A stretch of 64,000 nucleotides of DNA from contig JALGAS010000004.1 of NCBI GenBank assembly GCA_023078685.1, positions 1,302,001 to 1,366,000 of the forward strand, given 5' to 3'. Below, in pieces: positions 19,236 to 32,114 of the stretch; the stretch's first letter is position 1; each line of letters starts with the position of its first letter. The position numbers and the translations under genes were made by a program. The stretch is from Neopestalotiopsis rosae. Lineage: Eukaryota; Ascomycota; Sordariomycetes; Amphisphaeriales; Sporocadaceae. The notes under the pieces are model-generated. The model made no database searches. It was given only the letters and a program-made list of their open reading frames with translations, and was not told the DNA's origin.

Positions 19236-21712
19236 ATGGAACCCGAGCGTCGGCGGAGACGCCCTGCTGTGTATGATCAGCCACTCACATCGATCCCTGG
19301 TTATACCCCCCTACAAGGCTGACTTGTGCACATATGTGTAGGTCGTGTGTGCTCTGTCGGAGACGCAAAATTAAATGTAACCGGGAGAGCCCCTGCAATA
19401 ACTGCGTCAAGTCCGGCCGCAATGAATGTGTGTACGAAAACCCGCCGCCGCCTGCCCCTCGGCAGCAGCGTGGCGATCGGATGAGTGAAACTGCTGGGAC
19501 AGATTCACAACCCTTTTCGTCATCTGCCAGTACAAGCATACGGTCTGTTGCACAAAGTTACTCCTCTGATTCCGCCAGTCGTGCTCTCACCCCCGCGACG
19601 TCTGCTGTTGGCTCGTCATCGTCGCCGTCGGTCGCTTGGGACATTGAGACACTCAAGAATAGAGTGAGACAACTGGAAGGCCAGCTTTCGCAAACGAGCC
19701 TGGCTTCTACGACGCAGAGATCTGGTACACCGGTTCCTGTGAATATCGAGACCAGCACCACGTCACTTGCGGGGACTTTCCACATTCATCGCGACCATGC
19801 TGTTGTTCGAGGTGTCACACACAAGTCGAGACAGTTCGGCCAGAGTCATTGGGTCAATATTGTTGGTGTCATGCTAGTAAGGATACAACTTCGCATTATA
19901 TCATGCAGAAATTAGCTCACATGTCCTGTCTTGCTAGTTTAAAGAGCTCATCATTGCCATTGAACCACTTCTTCGCGACCCGACGTGTCCCTTCATGGCA
20001 AATCACCTGAGGAGCAAGACCCTAGCTAGAACGATCAAGGCGCAACGCACTCCGCCCTGGCCCACACCCATCACCTCACCACTGCCGCCAAAAAATGTCT
20101 CGGACGAGTTGGTCGATTGCTATTTACGCACGACAGAAACGGTATACCGGGTTCTTCATATCCCGACCTTTAGAAGAGACTATGAAGCGCTCTGGGGAGA
20201 GACCGACGCCCGCCCAGATCCCGGCTTTCTTGTCATGGTCAAGCTCATGTTCGCCATTGGCGCGGCGGTGTTTGATGAAAAGTTCACACTGCGAGCGTCG
20301 GCAATCCAGTGGGTGTACGAGGCACAGACATGGCTGGCCGAGCCAAACACCAAGCGGCGCCTCACTCTCCAGGGTCTGCAGGTGCATATCCTCCTCCTCC
20401 TCGCTCGTGAGGTCGTCGACGTGGGGCATGACTCGGTCTATATCTCCGCTGGCGACCTGTTCCGCAGAGCCGTCATCATGGGTCTGCACCGGGATCCCAA
20501 ACACCTCCCGCACAAGTCGATCCTAGTCGCCGAGATGCGGCGGCGACTGTGGAACACGATCTTGGAGGTGTGTTTGCAATCCAGTCTCACGTCGGGCGGC
20601 CCGCCCTGTTTTGGTCCCGACGACTTTGACACGGAGCCGCCTGGCAACTTTGACGACGACCAGCTAGCAGGCAGTAATGATGACGCCCAGCCCAAGCCCA
20701 GCGACGAGTTCACCCAGGTCTCGCTCGCGCTCGCTCTGCGCCAGATGTTCCACGTTCGCATCGCCATTGTCAAGAGCCTCAATGACCTACGCCCGGTGGG
20801 GGGCACCTATGAGGAGACGTTGCGGCTGGACGACCAGCTGCGGTCGGCGTACAAGACCGTCGCGCGCACGTTGCAGCCCTTTCGCGCGAGTGCGGGATGG
20901 AGTTCGTCGCAGTTTGGCGCCCAAATGATTGATTTGCTCGTCCAACGCTACTTCTTGTCTCTTCACGTGCCCTTCTATGGTCCGTCGCTCAATGTTGCGC
21001 AGACGGCGTATGCCTTTTCCCGAAAGGTCCTCGTCGAGGCGTCGCTCAAGATCTGGTACAACCTCTACCCTCAGCTCCTGAGCCCAAACAATTCCGCCGC
21101 AGCAGCAGATGAAGACCTGTTCTCGGGCAGCGACTTTGCCCGCGTGACCGCAGCCGGCGGCGGCGTCCCGCGACTAGCCGCGAACCAAGCCGCCCTGCTC
21201 GTCGGCACCGAGCTCGAGGCCCAAGTCAAGGAGAACGAGGGCCTAGGCGGGCCTGTGTCCATCCGCCCGGACTTGCTCGCCGTGCTGCAAAGGGCCGTGG
21301 ACTGGCAGCTGCACTGCATCCGTATCGGGGAGACCAACATCAAGGGACACCTGATCACTTACATGCTGGCGGCGCAGGTTAATGCGCTCATGCTGGGGAA
21401 GCCCCGGGGGGAGACGGGCCCGTTTCTGATCAAGGCGGCTATCGAGGCCGAGGAGCTGTCGATTCCGCTGCTTGAGGCTATTGCTAGCGAGAAGCAGGAT
21501 GAGCTGGCTACGGATGCGTCGTACTCGGGTTCGTTCAGTACGCCCGCGAGTACAGATTGGGATTTAATGGTGAGTCGGGAATTGTCTCTTATAGCGGTTG
21601 ACATGCTCACAATTTGCAGATGACAGATGCACTTTTGGACGCGGGTGGTGATATGGACACAATGGGCTGGGCGTTCAACGACGACAACATGAAAGGAGAC
21701 ACATTTTGGTAG
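19236..21712 (+). CDS. Zn2Cys6 transcription factor with fungal-specific TF domain
   Basis: Nuclear regulator of 764 aa. Exons 19236-19270, 19342-19876, 19938-21569 and 21620-21712; introns 71, 61 and 50 bp, all phases consistent. The Zn cluster begins right after exon 1: C-x2-C-x6-C-x5-C-x2-C-x6-C (CVLCRRRKIKC, then CNNC). A Ser-rich linker and a short coiled coil (ETLKNRVRQLEGQL) follow, then a fungal-specific transcription factor domain at about 215-480 (VYRVLHIPTFRRDYEAL; RRAVIMGLHRDP, typical helices). The C-terminal short exon is acidic (DALLDAGGDMD), possibly activating. Divergent from the MFS gene at 17346-18714 and convergent with the ABC transporter; both are plausible targets. Confidence 0.93.
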
Positions 21713-22027
21713 TCAATTGGAGAGAGACACCAAGAGACACTCGTTGGTCGAATAAGAATTGCATGACTTTGCTGAACTATATTCAAAAGCAGTGTTCAGG
21801 GGACGTTATAAAACACGTGAGAACCACAGCACCGGTGTAGTGAAGCAGCTAGACTGTCTCTACGTCAATGTATACTAGATACTGAAGGTTATCTACAGTT
21901 GGGCACTGTTACATCAAGTTATATTGACTGGACAACTCATCTCATCAACATAATGTAATTATTCTATGGGTATCCAAGAACAAATAATCAATACAAGGGA
22001 GACTATCGTCCCAAGTAAAACCTGCGC
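21713..22027. other. 3' spacer, convergent genes
   Basis: AT-rich region between the 3' ends of the Zn2Cys6 gene and the ABC transporter gene; no gene seen. Confidence 0.6.
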
Positions 22028-25000
22028 TTAAATGCGCACTCTCTTTCCAGCAAACAGGCCAATAAAGGCCAAGATGCGGTACAGCGAGCCAATGCCAAAG
22101 AGCACCGCAAGATTATTCATGAACCAGTCCAAATGGTATCCAGTAGCCTGAGCCGCCCGCTCGATATTGTACAAATTGGCAAAGGGGCTCACCAGCTGAC
22201 CGACATAGACCTCGGCCAACCAGACGGCGGGACTAGCGCGCCAGAGCCACTCGAGGTGCCACGACTGGACCTTGGACAGGGACGGCGAGGCGCCGCACAG
22301 GACACCGACGATGAGGGCAATCATGGTGGCAAACAGGGGGGCGTCGTCGCGGCGCAGGAACATGCTCAGGAAGCTGGCGAGGCCGTAGATGCAGTAAAAG
22401 TAGAGCAGGTTGGCCAGGAACGCGTTGCCCCAGTTCATGACGGGCACGGCGAGCAGGAGGAGCCAGGTGGAGAAGTGGAAGCAGCCGAGGAACATGCGCG
22501 GCAGCACGGCGATGGACTTGGCTACGAAATAAGCCAGGCGTGAGTGGCCGGCCTCGGCCTCGCGGCGGTGCAAGAGCATCTCCTCGGAAAAGACCTTGAC
22601 GCCGGGCGCGGCGCAGACTAGACCAATGGCAATGGCGATCAAGAGGGCAGTCTCGGGGGCGGACTTGTAGTCCGTGGCGACGGAGAGAATTTCAAACGGC
22701 GGCTTGTACATGCCCGTGAAGAGAATGCCCTTTTTGGAGTTCTCGGCGAGACCAATGAGGAAACCGGCAATGCTAGCCAGGGTCATTTCGCTCCAAAAGA
22801 CGAGGCCGTTGCGGTACTGCTGAAGCATGGCGCGGTGCAGGCAAAGCCAGGTCTGCTTGACTCTGGAAGCACCACGCGTTTTGAGAACTCTGTTCATGGC
22901 TGAGCTGTCGACCGGAGCCATGGACACGGGTCTCGAGTTCCAGGTCAGGGATTGCTGAGAGTTCTTCCAGTAAGCAATAAGAGACTCCTTGGAAATTTCG
23001 CCGCCGGTCTTGTAGGCTCTTCCGTTGCCAGTGATGATGTCCGTGACAATATCACCATGGTTGCTGTGAGGTGGGAATTGATAGCCGTTGCCCTCAAAGT
23101 ATTGTTGAACTTCGGATTCGGGGCCTTCGTAAATGAGCTGACCATTGCCAAGCAGAATCAAGTTGTCCAACATTTCAAAGATTTCCATGCGAGGCTGGTG
23201 GATAATGACAATAACGGATATACCCAGACGCGAAATAGCCTTTAACGTTCCCATGATGGAGCTCGCAGCAGTAGCATCGAGACCAGAAGTTGGTTCGTCC
23301 AAGAAGATGGCCATGGGAGCAGCGGCAAGTTCCATTCCAATGCTGACACGCTTCCTCTGTCCACCACTGATGACAGGCTTGCCTACGGTACCGACCAAGG
23401 AGTCTCTGACGTGCGAAAGCTCCAGACAGTCAATGACAGCATTGACGTGGGCTACCACGTCCTTGTCCTTCCAAGTCCGCGGCAGACGGATTCGCGCCGA
23501 ATGCAAAATGTTCTCGTAGACAGTCAGCTCGGGTAGGACGACATCGTCCTGAGGAACGTAGCCAATGAGTTTCTTGTATCGCTTGAGCTTGCCGGGAATA
23601 CCGTTGATGGCGACAGATCCACCAGTGTGGTTGGTCTTACCCATGAGCACATTGACAAAGGTCGACTTGCCAGCACCCGAGCCACCCATGATGGCCGTCA
23701 CTGAACCGCGGTCAATCGAGCCAGTGACATTTTGCAAAATCATCTTGGAAGACCTTTTCGGTTGAAAGCTCAGATTGTTGTATCTGAACGAGAGACCAAA
23801 GTGTGCGGCGTCGGTAGCCCTGCGCATGGATTCCACAAAAGACCTGAGCTCGGAGCTCATACCAGTGGCATTCTCCATTTGCTCAGCTCTTGTGCCCCGG
23901 TTGAAGTTCATGTCCATGACGGCGTTGAATCCCCAAGTCTGCCCCCGTGGAATGTAGCCTGGCTGCATTGGCTGCATCTCGGTATCTCGCTCGTGCTCAT
24001 GGTCATTTTCGTCATCGAGAGCATGATAACCGGATGACTTGGCCGCATAACCTCCCAGTCCACCAGTGGGACGGCTCTTGATCGTCGACGCATGCTCATT
24101 GGCCGTAGCACGGAAGCGACGGCGGATGATGAAGATGATTGCAATGATAATCATGGTGATATCGACGAGCAGCAAGAACACGATCGGAATGACGTTCCTG
24201 TTATAGGTAGATCCAGCCGGACAAAGACCTCCAACACCACACGGGGTCGGGGTCGCAGCGCCAGGCTGGCAGTAGGAGCCCTTGGGACATTCGATGATTT
24301 CGTTTCCTGGACTCGGGCAATAGTAACCGGCTTTGCAAATCGTCGGCTCGAAAGGGCCCATGCCAATATTCTGCCCATTGAATTCGCACACCGACCCAGC
24401 CAAACGGACTTCTTGGCATTCAGTAAGGGGTGGGCAATATTGTGGCAAACTGTTTGCTGTGTTATTGGCGCCTTGGGACTGTCAGCCACCCTGTCTATAA
24501 GGATATCATCAAATATGGGAAATTGTACTCACAAAGAAAGCCCTCGAGGCAGCCATTGGATTCCCACGAAGTCAGATTCTGCAATTGGATAGGGACAGCG
24601 CCAGGCCGCCAACAGGGTGCGGCGTCAACTGGCGTTACATTGCGGGCAATCTCATCTGCGGCTCGATAGAAAGCCGTCGAGAATGTCGTCTGATTGACAG
24701 CAGTGCAGGCTTTGTCGTATCCAGTGAGGCTACTCTGGTCTGTCAATTTGACGAGTTGTGCCTTGTCGTCATCCCAACGATATGTGGTACTGTTGTCGGG
24801 TCCATTTGAAGCATCATAGATTGGGAGATCGACATTGTTGTTATTGTTGAAGGTTTTGAACCATTTTCCAGTCGTCGCCACATAGACGTCTTGTGTCTGG
24901 TTTCCAATGCATTGCCACGCTGCCACGTCGCTATCGGCCGGAGGAAGAGTCTGCAGAGCGCAGACGCATGCCCCCGTGTCAAGAAACGTTGGCCCGTCAG

Positions 25001-25079
25001 GATCGGACTGTGGATAGTATGGATCCTGTGGAAGGTCGCTGGCATCGAGACCATACACGGCAAGTGCGCTGCCAGACAT
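22028..25079 (-). CDS. ABCG-type half transporter with Cys-rich N-terminal domain
   Basis: ABC transporter of about 991 aa. Exons 25079-24533 and 24456-22028; the 76-bp intron uses GTGAGT and a CACAG acceptor that closes the frame. N-terminal ~270 residues carry N-glycosylation sites and paired cysteines, then Cys-rich repeats (KAGYYCPSPG, PKGSYCQPG, GLCPAGS) as in ABCG24/28-like proteins of plants and fungi; this part should be extracellular or lumenal. TM1 lies at about 271-292. The nucleotide-binding domain has Walker A GGSGAGKST near 440, signature SGGQRKR near 546, Walker B IFLDEPTSGLD near 567 and a switch His in IIHQPR. A C-terminal ABC2 membrane domain follows. The chosen ATG gives no obvious signal peptide, so a 5' exon may be missing. 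The substrate is unknown; it could be lipid, sterol or xenobiotic. Confidence 0.9.
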
Positions 25080-27005
25080 GTTTGAGTCTGACTCTTCTGA
25101 AGGATTGTATACTACAGACAGAAGAAAATGATAACAAGAAATAAGCCAAGAAAGACGGACCGCCGTCGATGGTAGAAAGAAAAGACAAGTATATATTCAG
25201 TCAAGATGCTGAGCCCCATGGCTGTCGAGGTGTTATGGCATTATGGATCGACATCCTAGCGGATCTGGTCATCCTACGCCTCAACCTAACGGCTTGAGCA
25301 ACAACATGATCTATTCCTCAAGGGCATTGGATAGTTTCCTCTCGTGCTGACTTTGCATATGCGATATCACTAGAGTAGAGACAAACTTGGCCATTTTGGG
25401 TGAAAACACTGTCCACCTCGAGTGGGTCAACTTTGAGGCTGGAGTCTTACAGGTGCCATGACTGGCCTGCGGAATACCCGCAGTGACCTCCCAAAGGATT
25501 CGGTGCCATGCTGGCGCAAGGGTCGTGTATCCCGACTAATGTCGGTAGCAAGCTAGTATGGGAACTTTGCGATCGTATGTACCCGGAGCTTGTTGAGACA
25601 AAAACGCTGACCGTTTATTGACCGTTCATTGTTCCTAGTGACTGAGCTGGCGAAAATGTTTTGTTTTGCAATCGCGACGAAACCAGCGGCCGCATCGCCA
25701 GCTAGGTTAGCAATTTATTGCCTCTAGATTAGGGGATACTCGAGCGCAGTCCAAACATTGGGCTTGCCATCAGGTCGCGACGAGATGGTAGTGACCAATG
25801 CTTAATCCGAGTGCAAACACCAGAAATAGATATTCCAGAGAACATCTCGTTGAGACATTTGTCATACAAGACATACTGTGCTTGGAGAGTTTTTGCTCAG
25901 CCTTCAGATTGCTGGAGTTGGGGGGATGAGGGACCTTGCGACCATGACTTCTGAGCCGAAGTGGGACATGAGATGAACCAACCGGCCTGCTGCAGCTAAA
26001 GTCTGAGCCCTTCTACGGAATGGATTTAGCGTGTCAGCCTGCCGCAAATCCACCTGCCGCCAATCTTCCGACCTTCTAAACCTCCTGCCACTGGTCCTAC
26101 ACAGCCAAGGGCGTACAGCATCATATCATGCTGTGCCTGACGCTAACATGTCTCTGCACGCCCAATGTCAAATTTCGTTGCTTTAATTTCTGAGAGGCGC
26201 GGTAAAAGCATATAACGAAAGAGGACATAGCACGGGCAGAGTGCAATGCTTCAAAACATATTCCCCTCGTGGTAAATATTGGACGAACAAAGTCATTGGA
26301 GTCCTCCAGCATACAATGGATGCGACAAATCCAACAGCTTCTTTGTGATTAACTCAACATAGCCTTGGCTGTTTGCACGGTCATGCAGGATAATTGTTAA
26401 GGAGAAGGGTACCGGCTCTGTGGCTTCATGTACGAACCTACCTACTACTCTGCAACACCTACGGACACAATCGGGGAATAGCGATTTGCCTGCTCCTGCC
26501 ATTCTTTCAGACTGTTCTCATGTTGGGCAATGTACGATGTAAGATCCAACGTCTTCCTGTGATTTTTACACAGATCATTATTTGTCTATTTATAGCAGTC
26601 TCAGGGATTGCCTGCACTATGGATGTGGGCCCTAGGACTACTGTGTAAGCTCACGCCTAGCAAAGAACTTTAGCGTTGCAGGGACTTCTATTGCTCGCTT
26701 TGGAGATCGTGCAGGATGTTGGGTGGTGATGTTGGTAACAATAAGTGGGAAATTGGTAACATCTCTAGCAGGAGTTTCTTGGTTCAATGGCAACACAATC
26801 TTTCAAGGACCTCTCTTATACAGCATCTTTGGATGCGTGCTCATTAGGGGAATGCATATCCCAACTTACATAACTTTACATATGTGTCGAACGGGTTCTT
26901 CTGCGGCTCACGAATTGAGGGCACTGGAAGGCGCTCGTGCGTAAGCATAACCTAGAATTCACATCATTGCGTACCTAACATGGCCTGTGACTTGTGAACG
27001 TTGAG
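25080..27005. other. 1.9-kb gene-poor spacer
   Basis: Promoter of the ABC transporter at its left end, with a 35-codon upstream ORF (25219 down to 25112) that encodes a hydrophobic peptide. The rest has only small unsupported ORFs, for example 26394-26648; no mobile element recognised. Confidence 0.5.
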
Positions 27006-27839
27006 CTATGATCCACGCACTTGATCATCAAGTATGAATGTTGCATCGTCAATGAGAAAGCCACCACCAGTATACAACTTCAGCGCAGGCACGTTCGAAC
27101 CAAACACGTTCAACCCCAATGACACCAGGTCTAAACTTGCGGCGGCATGTTCCCACACCAGCAAAGCCTTGCGCCCGTGGCCAAGCCCACGTTTTTCCGA
27201 ATGGACCTGTATATCGTAGCAGAACGATTGCCGCCCGCCACGTTCTCCGATCCACAGCGTCGAGGTCGCCGTACCCGCGTCTTCAATCACTAGGAACTTC
27301 TGCCCTGGGGTCTCGGCCCCGTTTGGTGCGATACTGGCGACCATTGCGTGCGCCCGATCTCGGACGTCTTTTTCAGTCTCGTTCTCAGGTTTGATCTTTA
27401 ATAACCCGTCCACAAACTCGTCTTCCACTTTCCGAAAATAATCGACTGCCTCAGTTGTTGTCATGTCCCGATAAGTAGTGCCCTGTGGTAGCCGAACGTT
27501 GGGATCAACCTTTTTAGACATAATTTGAGCCCGCACCGGTAATCCCTTTGCCTCTTCCATGATTGCCGGTTGTGAATGGTCCGCATGAAAGAGGAGGCCC
27601 TTGCCTGGGATGCTATATCGTTGTCGTATAACTTCTATAAGCTGTCGTGCCAAGTCCGCATCTTGCGAGCTTAGCCACGAGCTCTTTATGACATGCTTGT
27701 CGTTCTTTACTTCGACCACGATGACGGCCCTCAATGCACCAAAACCGTAAACCTCCACATGTTGCGCCTTCGTCAGCTCAGACTTGATGGCTCCATCTGG
27801 AGGAGTTTCGTTGGACAGTAGTTCAAGATTTTGTTTCAT
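27006..27839 (-). CDS. GNAT-family N-acetyltransferase
   Basis: Single-exon gene of 277 aa. The C-terminal half is a GNAT fold: a central strand (SFCYDIQVHSEKRG), the acetyl-CoA loop RGLGHGRKAL (variant of Q/RxxGxG/A), and the closing segment GLNVFGSNVPALKLYTGGGF, with the N-x-x-A-x-x-L-Y-x-x-x-G-F signature. The first ~120 residues are a separate N-terminal domain (YGFGALRAVIVVEVKND) of unknown function, also seen in larger fungal GNATs. It probably transfers an acetyl group to an amine on a small molecule or protein; the substrate is unknown. The start is the first ATG of the frame. It stands alone, followed by a deubiquitinase on the same strand. Confidence 0.9.
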   Translation of the reverse strand: MKQNLELLSNETPPDGAIKSELTKAQHVEVYGFGALRAVIVVEVKNDKHVIKSSWLSSQDADLARQLIEVIRQRYSIPGKGLLFHADHSQPAIMEEAKGLPVRAQIMSKKVDPNVRLPQGTTYRDMTTTEAVDYFRKVEDEFVDGLLKIKPENETEKDVRDRAHAMVASIAPNGAETPGQKFLVIEDAGTATSTLWIGERGGRQSFCYDIQVHSEKRGLGHGRKALLVWEHAAASLDLVSLGLNVFGSNVPALKLYTGGGFLIDDATFILDDQVRGS

Positions 27840-28284
27840 TGTATAAGCTGCAAGATTGAATCAAGAGTACAAAAATTACAAACTTTCGTTGAATATCGAG
27901 ACAACTAGCTATGTTTCGTGTCCCTTAAGTATAACTTCAGCACCCAGCAGAAGCAAGGGTGATATACCGCGAATTGGACCTACCTAAAGCAGTTGGTCTT
28001 ATCGTAATGCTCGCATGCATCGCTCATTGGTGCAGACTAGGTCTGGAATGGCCTAACGCGGACCATAAGCGAGCCTGCACACAGGTATCTTAAGCAGGCA
28101 TAGGACGTCTGGGCGGGGCATAACATAATGCATACTGAGAATACATAGCAGATGGATATCACTTCGCTGAACTGCACCATGACTGCAACTGCACCATGAA
28201 TGGAACTCCTAGAACACTGCTTCTTCGCCCTTTCGATTCATGCTACTGGTTCGCTCGGATGAATAAAACATTGGCTGGCACATC
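27840..28284. other. Spacer upstream of the GNAT gene
   Basis: Promoter of the GNAT gene and 3' region of the deubiquitinase gene. A direct repeat of CTGCACCATGA-like sequence occurs near 28173-28200; otherwise nothing. Confidence 0.55.
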
Positions 28285-30767
28285 CTAAACGAGGACAACT
28301 CTGTTGAAGAAGTAGACGTAGGCAGTCTTCTTCATTTCCTCAATATCTCCAGCTTCAACCACCTTCTCATCGTTGAACAGAACCCACTTCGGCACCTGGG
28401 TATCCAAGATCTTCCGAACAAAGGCCACATAATGGCCTGCGTGTATGCTGGTTCCCTTGTGACAGACGATGCTGTGGAGGGAGAACTTGGCAGGAAGTGT
28501 TGATGTCCCAGTTTCTGTTCTCTCAGCTGCTTCCGGAGGGTGTGCCTCGTCACCAAAATCACCCATATCATCAGGATGACTGAAGACCCATTCAACAGCA
28601 CGTTCAATGTCACCGCCCGTCTCGCGTAGACCCTTACGGGCTTGAGGCACGCTGAATCCCATGCCAGTGAGCATTTCGATCTTTTGAGGGTCGTCGGCGA
28701 GTGCGCCACTGTTGCCTCCCGCTGCAGGAGCATCAATGACAAGGGGATCATCGATGTCCGGATCTTCCATGTGACCGAACAGCCACTCCATAGCTGAGTT
28801 TGCGTCAGAGTTACCCGTGGCGTATAAAGCTCTATCGCATCTGTTCTTGGGAAAGCCCATGGACATCAATTGCTCTACAGCCTGTTCATTGGCTACAAAT
28901 GCGGGCGCAGCGGAAGCTGTATCTTCGGGAAGAAGCTCCTCGTTAGCTTGCTGACCGGATGACAGGTACTCGTCAAGGTCGAAAGGCTCGTCACCGACGA
29001 GTACGGGAACATCCACCTTTCGCGGGACCCAGTTCTCAATAGCCATCTTGCGCGCATTCACAACGAGCGTGTCTGGGAAAGTCTTGAATAGTGATCGCTT
29101 GGTGAATCCGTCCTTGCTGCCACATGATGCACATGTGAGCTCCACTGCTTCTGGTGCTGTAAGGTTGTCCAAGCATTGCTTGAGAGTGACTGGCTTGTAG
29201 CGCTCGCCTTCGCCTTCGACTGCCGGTAGCTTCTCCAAGGGCACGTCTATGAAGATGCTGTCCTGTTCGTTGGTCTGATATCGCACCTTCTTGCAGCTAA
29301 TACATTGGAGACGCTGTTCCATAAGGAAACGGAACTTTTGTGTAGGGTCGCGCAGAGGCGTGGGATGCTGAGAACGAGTGATGAGCTTCACTAGGTGCTG
29401 AAGCAATTCAAAAGAGTCTTGCTGACGCATTGTTGAAAACTCGGCGTGACCACGACCAATCAAGTGCTTTAACATGCTAGGTGCGAGGCCCTTCTGGTAC
29501 GAAATTTCGGGAGAATGCTCAGATGCAACAATGTCTGAGTCGGGCTTGGAGTACCGGCCGGAAAGGAGACCGTCAGCCATCTTCGAAAGCTGAGTCTCGA
29601 GATCCTGTGCGGGATCGTTTACAATAGGCAAGTCTGAGCCAGGCCTATAGTATCGATCTTGGAAAGCAGGGAGATCGAATAAACATTGGAGAATGCTGGC
29701 TAGATAGCAGCTGTTTCCAAGATTCTTGAGACCAGTCAAACCAGGACCAAACAAGGGCTGTAGCTCTTGGCCATCCTCCGTGGTCATGGAAAACTCCCAT
29801 CTCAAGTTTTGTTCGATTTGCATCTCCGTCAAGCTCTTTTCAGTCTTGACCTGGTCAGATAGAATAATACCCCAGTGAGCAAGGTGAGTAGAGAGGTCGC
29901 CATCAACCCTCTCCTCGTCACACTGGTAGCAATAGACATCAGCAGTGCCTTCAGGTGTAATGGACCCAAGCTTGACTGCCACAGCATGACGGCTTTCGGT
30001 TGCGTGAGCTAAGCCGTGAGAGTTGCCTCCAACACCACCAAATTGAGCCCGACCACATCCGAGGTTGCCACACTCCAAACACAACCAGAGGTTCTCATTG
30101 AGGTCGCACTTGGAGCAATGACCTAGAGCACTTTGGAGCTGACGGCTCTCTTGCTGCTGAAGCATAAGGATGTGTTCGCATGGTGTGAGCTCTTGTTCCC
30201 AGGCTTTGACCTCCTCTTGTCTAGAGAATGTGTTTGCCTTCATGATTCCACTGACAACGGGAGTAATCTTGGGGTTGAAAAGGTCGATGTCGACATCGCA
30301 CTCGAGACACCTGGCGGAGGTGTGGGTATCATATCGGTCGGCTTCCGTTTCGGCGGCAATCGCAAGCTTTGTGATCTTAGCCGGAGGTTCATCCTTGACG
30401 AGCTGCTTGCGGGTTCGACGAATGTTCAAGACCAGCGGATGGCTTCGAGTGATGCTGTGAAGTTTCGAGTGTGTCTTCACGCCGGGACAGCCGCCGTTGA
30501 AACATTGTAAGCAGACATCCAGACCGGCAGGATCGTCCTACTCTGGTCAGCGCTGCGTAATCGTTGTCAGAAAGAGGTAAAACACACGATGGAGTCGAAG
30601 CACTGAGTGCAGTCCTCTCGGTACACTGATTGAGAGGGTGTCGGAGGACTGAGAGCTGTTTGCAGCAATTTGTTAGCTGGTGCTCCTCAACCGGTACTGC
30701 AAGCTGCAGCAACGCTAGGTAGAAGATGCTAGACTTACAAATGGACTCAACGTGCGGACACGCCATT
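28285..30767 (-). CDS. UBP14: Ubiquitin carboxyl-terminal hydrolase, UBP14/USP5 type
   Basis: Deubiquitinase of 782 aa that in yeast (Ubp14) and man (USP5) disassembles unanchored polyubiquitin chains for the proteasome. Exons 30767-30740, 30655-30588 and 30537-28285; the 84- and 50-bp introns restore the family N-terminus (MACPHVES, then YREDCTQCFDS and DVCLQCFNGGCPG, a first Zn-finger-like region). ZnF-UBP at about 150-256 (CSKCDLNENLWLCLECG, GLAHATESRHAVAVK). USP catalytic Cys in LGNSCYL near 309; His in HAGHYVAF near 735. Two UBA domains between them, with MSMGFPKNRCDRAL and TGMGFSVPQARKGL. This domain order and length identify the UBP14/USP5 subfamily. Confidence 0.95.
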
Positions 30768-32114
30768 GTCAAGTAGCTGTCTAGAGGTGTTTGTGATTTG
30801 TACAGTGACAAGTGAAATGGAGTTCCGCTGGAGTAGCCCTCAAGGTTCTAGCAGATTGGTAAATCTGACCAAGAAGGGAAAAGTTGGAAACAGTCAAGCT
30901 TGTGTGTAAACAATGATGTGACACAAGTAACAACCTCAAGCTTGCCTTCGGGAAGCTTCGTCTTTGCTATTGGTGGTACCTCAGGTCCCACGGGTGTGTA
31001 TTGCCTTCAGCCTTAGCCTGGGCAGGCAGCTACGGAGGGGCATTGATTCTATCACTTATGACGGTTCAGCACTGCTCCAGGTCTCGATTTGCCCCGCGTT
31101 CGCCAGCTGAGGAGCCGACCAAGACAGCTGGCAGTTTAACCAATTGCAGCATCATTTACACTTGGTTGACGTCAAGAACAGAAAGAGCGTGGATGCGTGG
31201 AGCTTCGGGCCACTGAACTGTTTGGTCGCAATTGCAGTACCATATTTGGCTCTTGTGATCTATGCTCGTCAAACTTCAGATCCTCCTTACGCGACGTATA
31301 TGGAACCAACTCAATATGCATAGTAGCTGAGTTCTTGGTAGTAGAAATATCCATCATTTCACTGGGTAGAATCAACTCGAGGGCAGAAACTTTTAGCTGG
31401 GTCCGGCATCGATAGCCCATATACCGTAGTAGATAAGACAGAACACTTTGACATTTCCTGGGGTGGATGCGCTACTCCGCTGTCCGCATCAGCAGAAAAG
31501 AAACAGAAGACGGAGAAAAGAAGAGACACTAGCGCCCGCCTGGTTAGAATCTGATTGATAATGCAAGTTGGCTGCACAGTGCAAAGTAAAAGCTCGGCTT
31601 CTTTCCCGCCCCAATTTGGAATCTTTTGCGCACCTCTCGACCTTGTTCGGACCCGGAATGTAAGGCAAAGCAACCGCTAGCATGCTCCAAAGAGCCCTCG
31701 GCAAATACAGTGCTAACTCCAGCACTAGCTCGTTATCAGATCCAGCCAACCGACCCTTCTTCCCTACACTTTGGGACCCCCCGAGATCGCCGACAAAGGC
31801 CGCACCCACATTAAAAGTGCAGCACCCAGAGTTTCCGACGCCTCTCATTTGTGAAGAGAACCAACGCCTACAGACCCTCTGATCTCATCGGCACCTTACT
31901 AAACAGAAACCTCTGTCAAAAGATCGCCCGACCAACCTCGACTCTCCCATTTCATATCTCTTCGTTCAATTTGTGCTCCAACATTGCGATATCGCAGATC
32001 ACACCTAAATTTCCCGTCAACGCTTGATTTCCTCGGTAACCCTGAAGGATTTCGACTCACGTATCTAATCTACATACACAATCACCTGTACATTCACATC
32101 ACATCGTCGCCACC
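30768..32114. other. Divergent promoter region, UBP14-type gene and ISU1
   Basis: 1.3 kb without a supported gene. A CCAAT-type box (aaccaatt) lies near 31138. The 5' leader of ISU1 is C/A-rich and ends in a strong start context (cgccaccATG). Confidence 0.5.

Noticed and set aside
22133..22543. 136-codon ORF antisense to the ABC transporter
   Set aside because: Shadow of the ABC2 membrane domain coding region.
26394..26648. Short hydrophobic ORF
   Set aside because: No start context, homologous motif or splice structure; surrounding sequence is non-coding in character.
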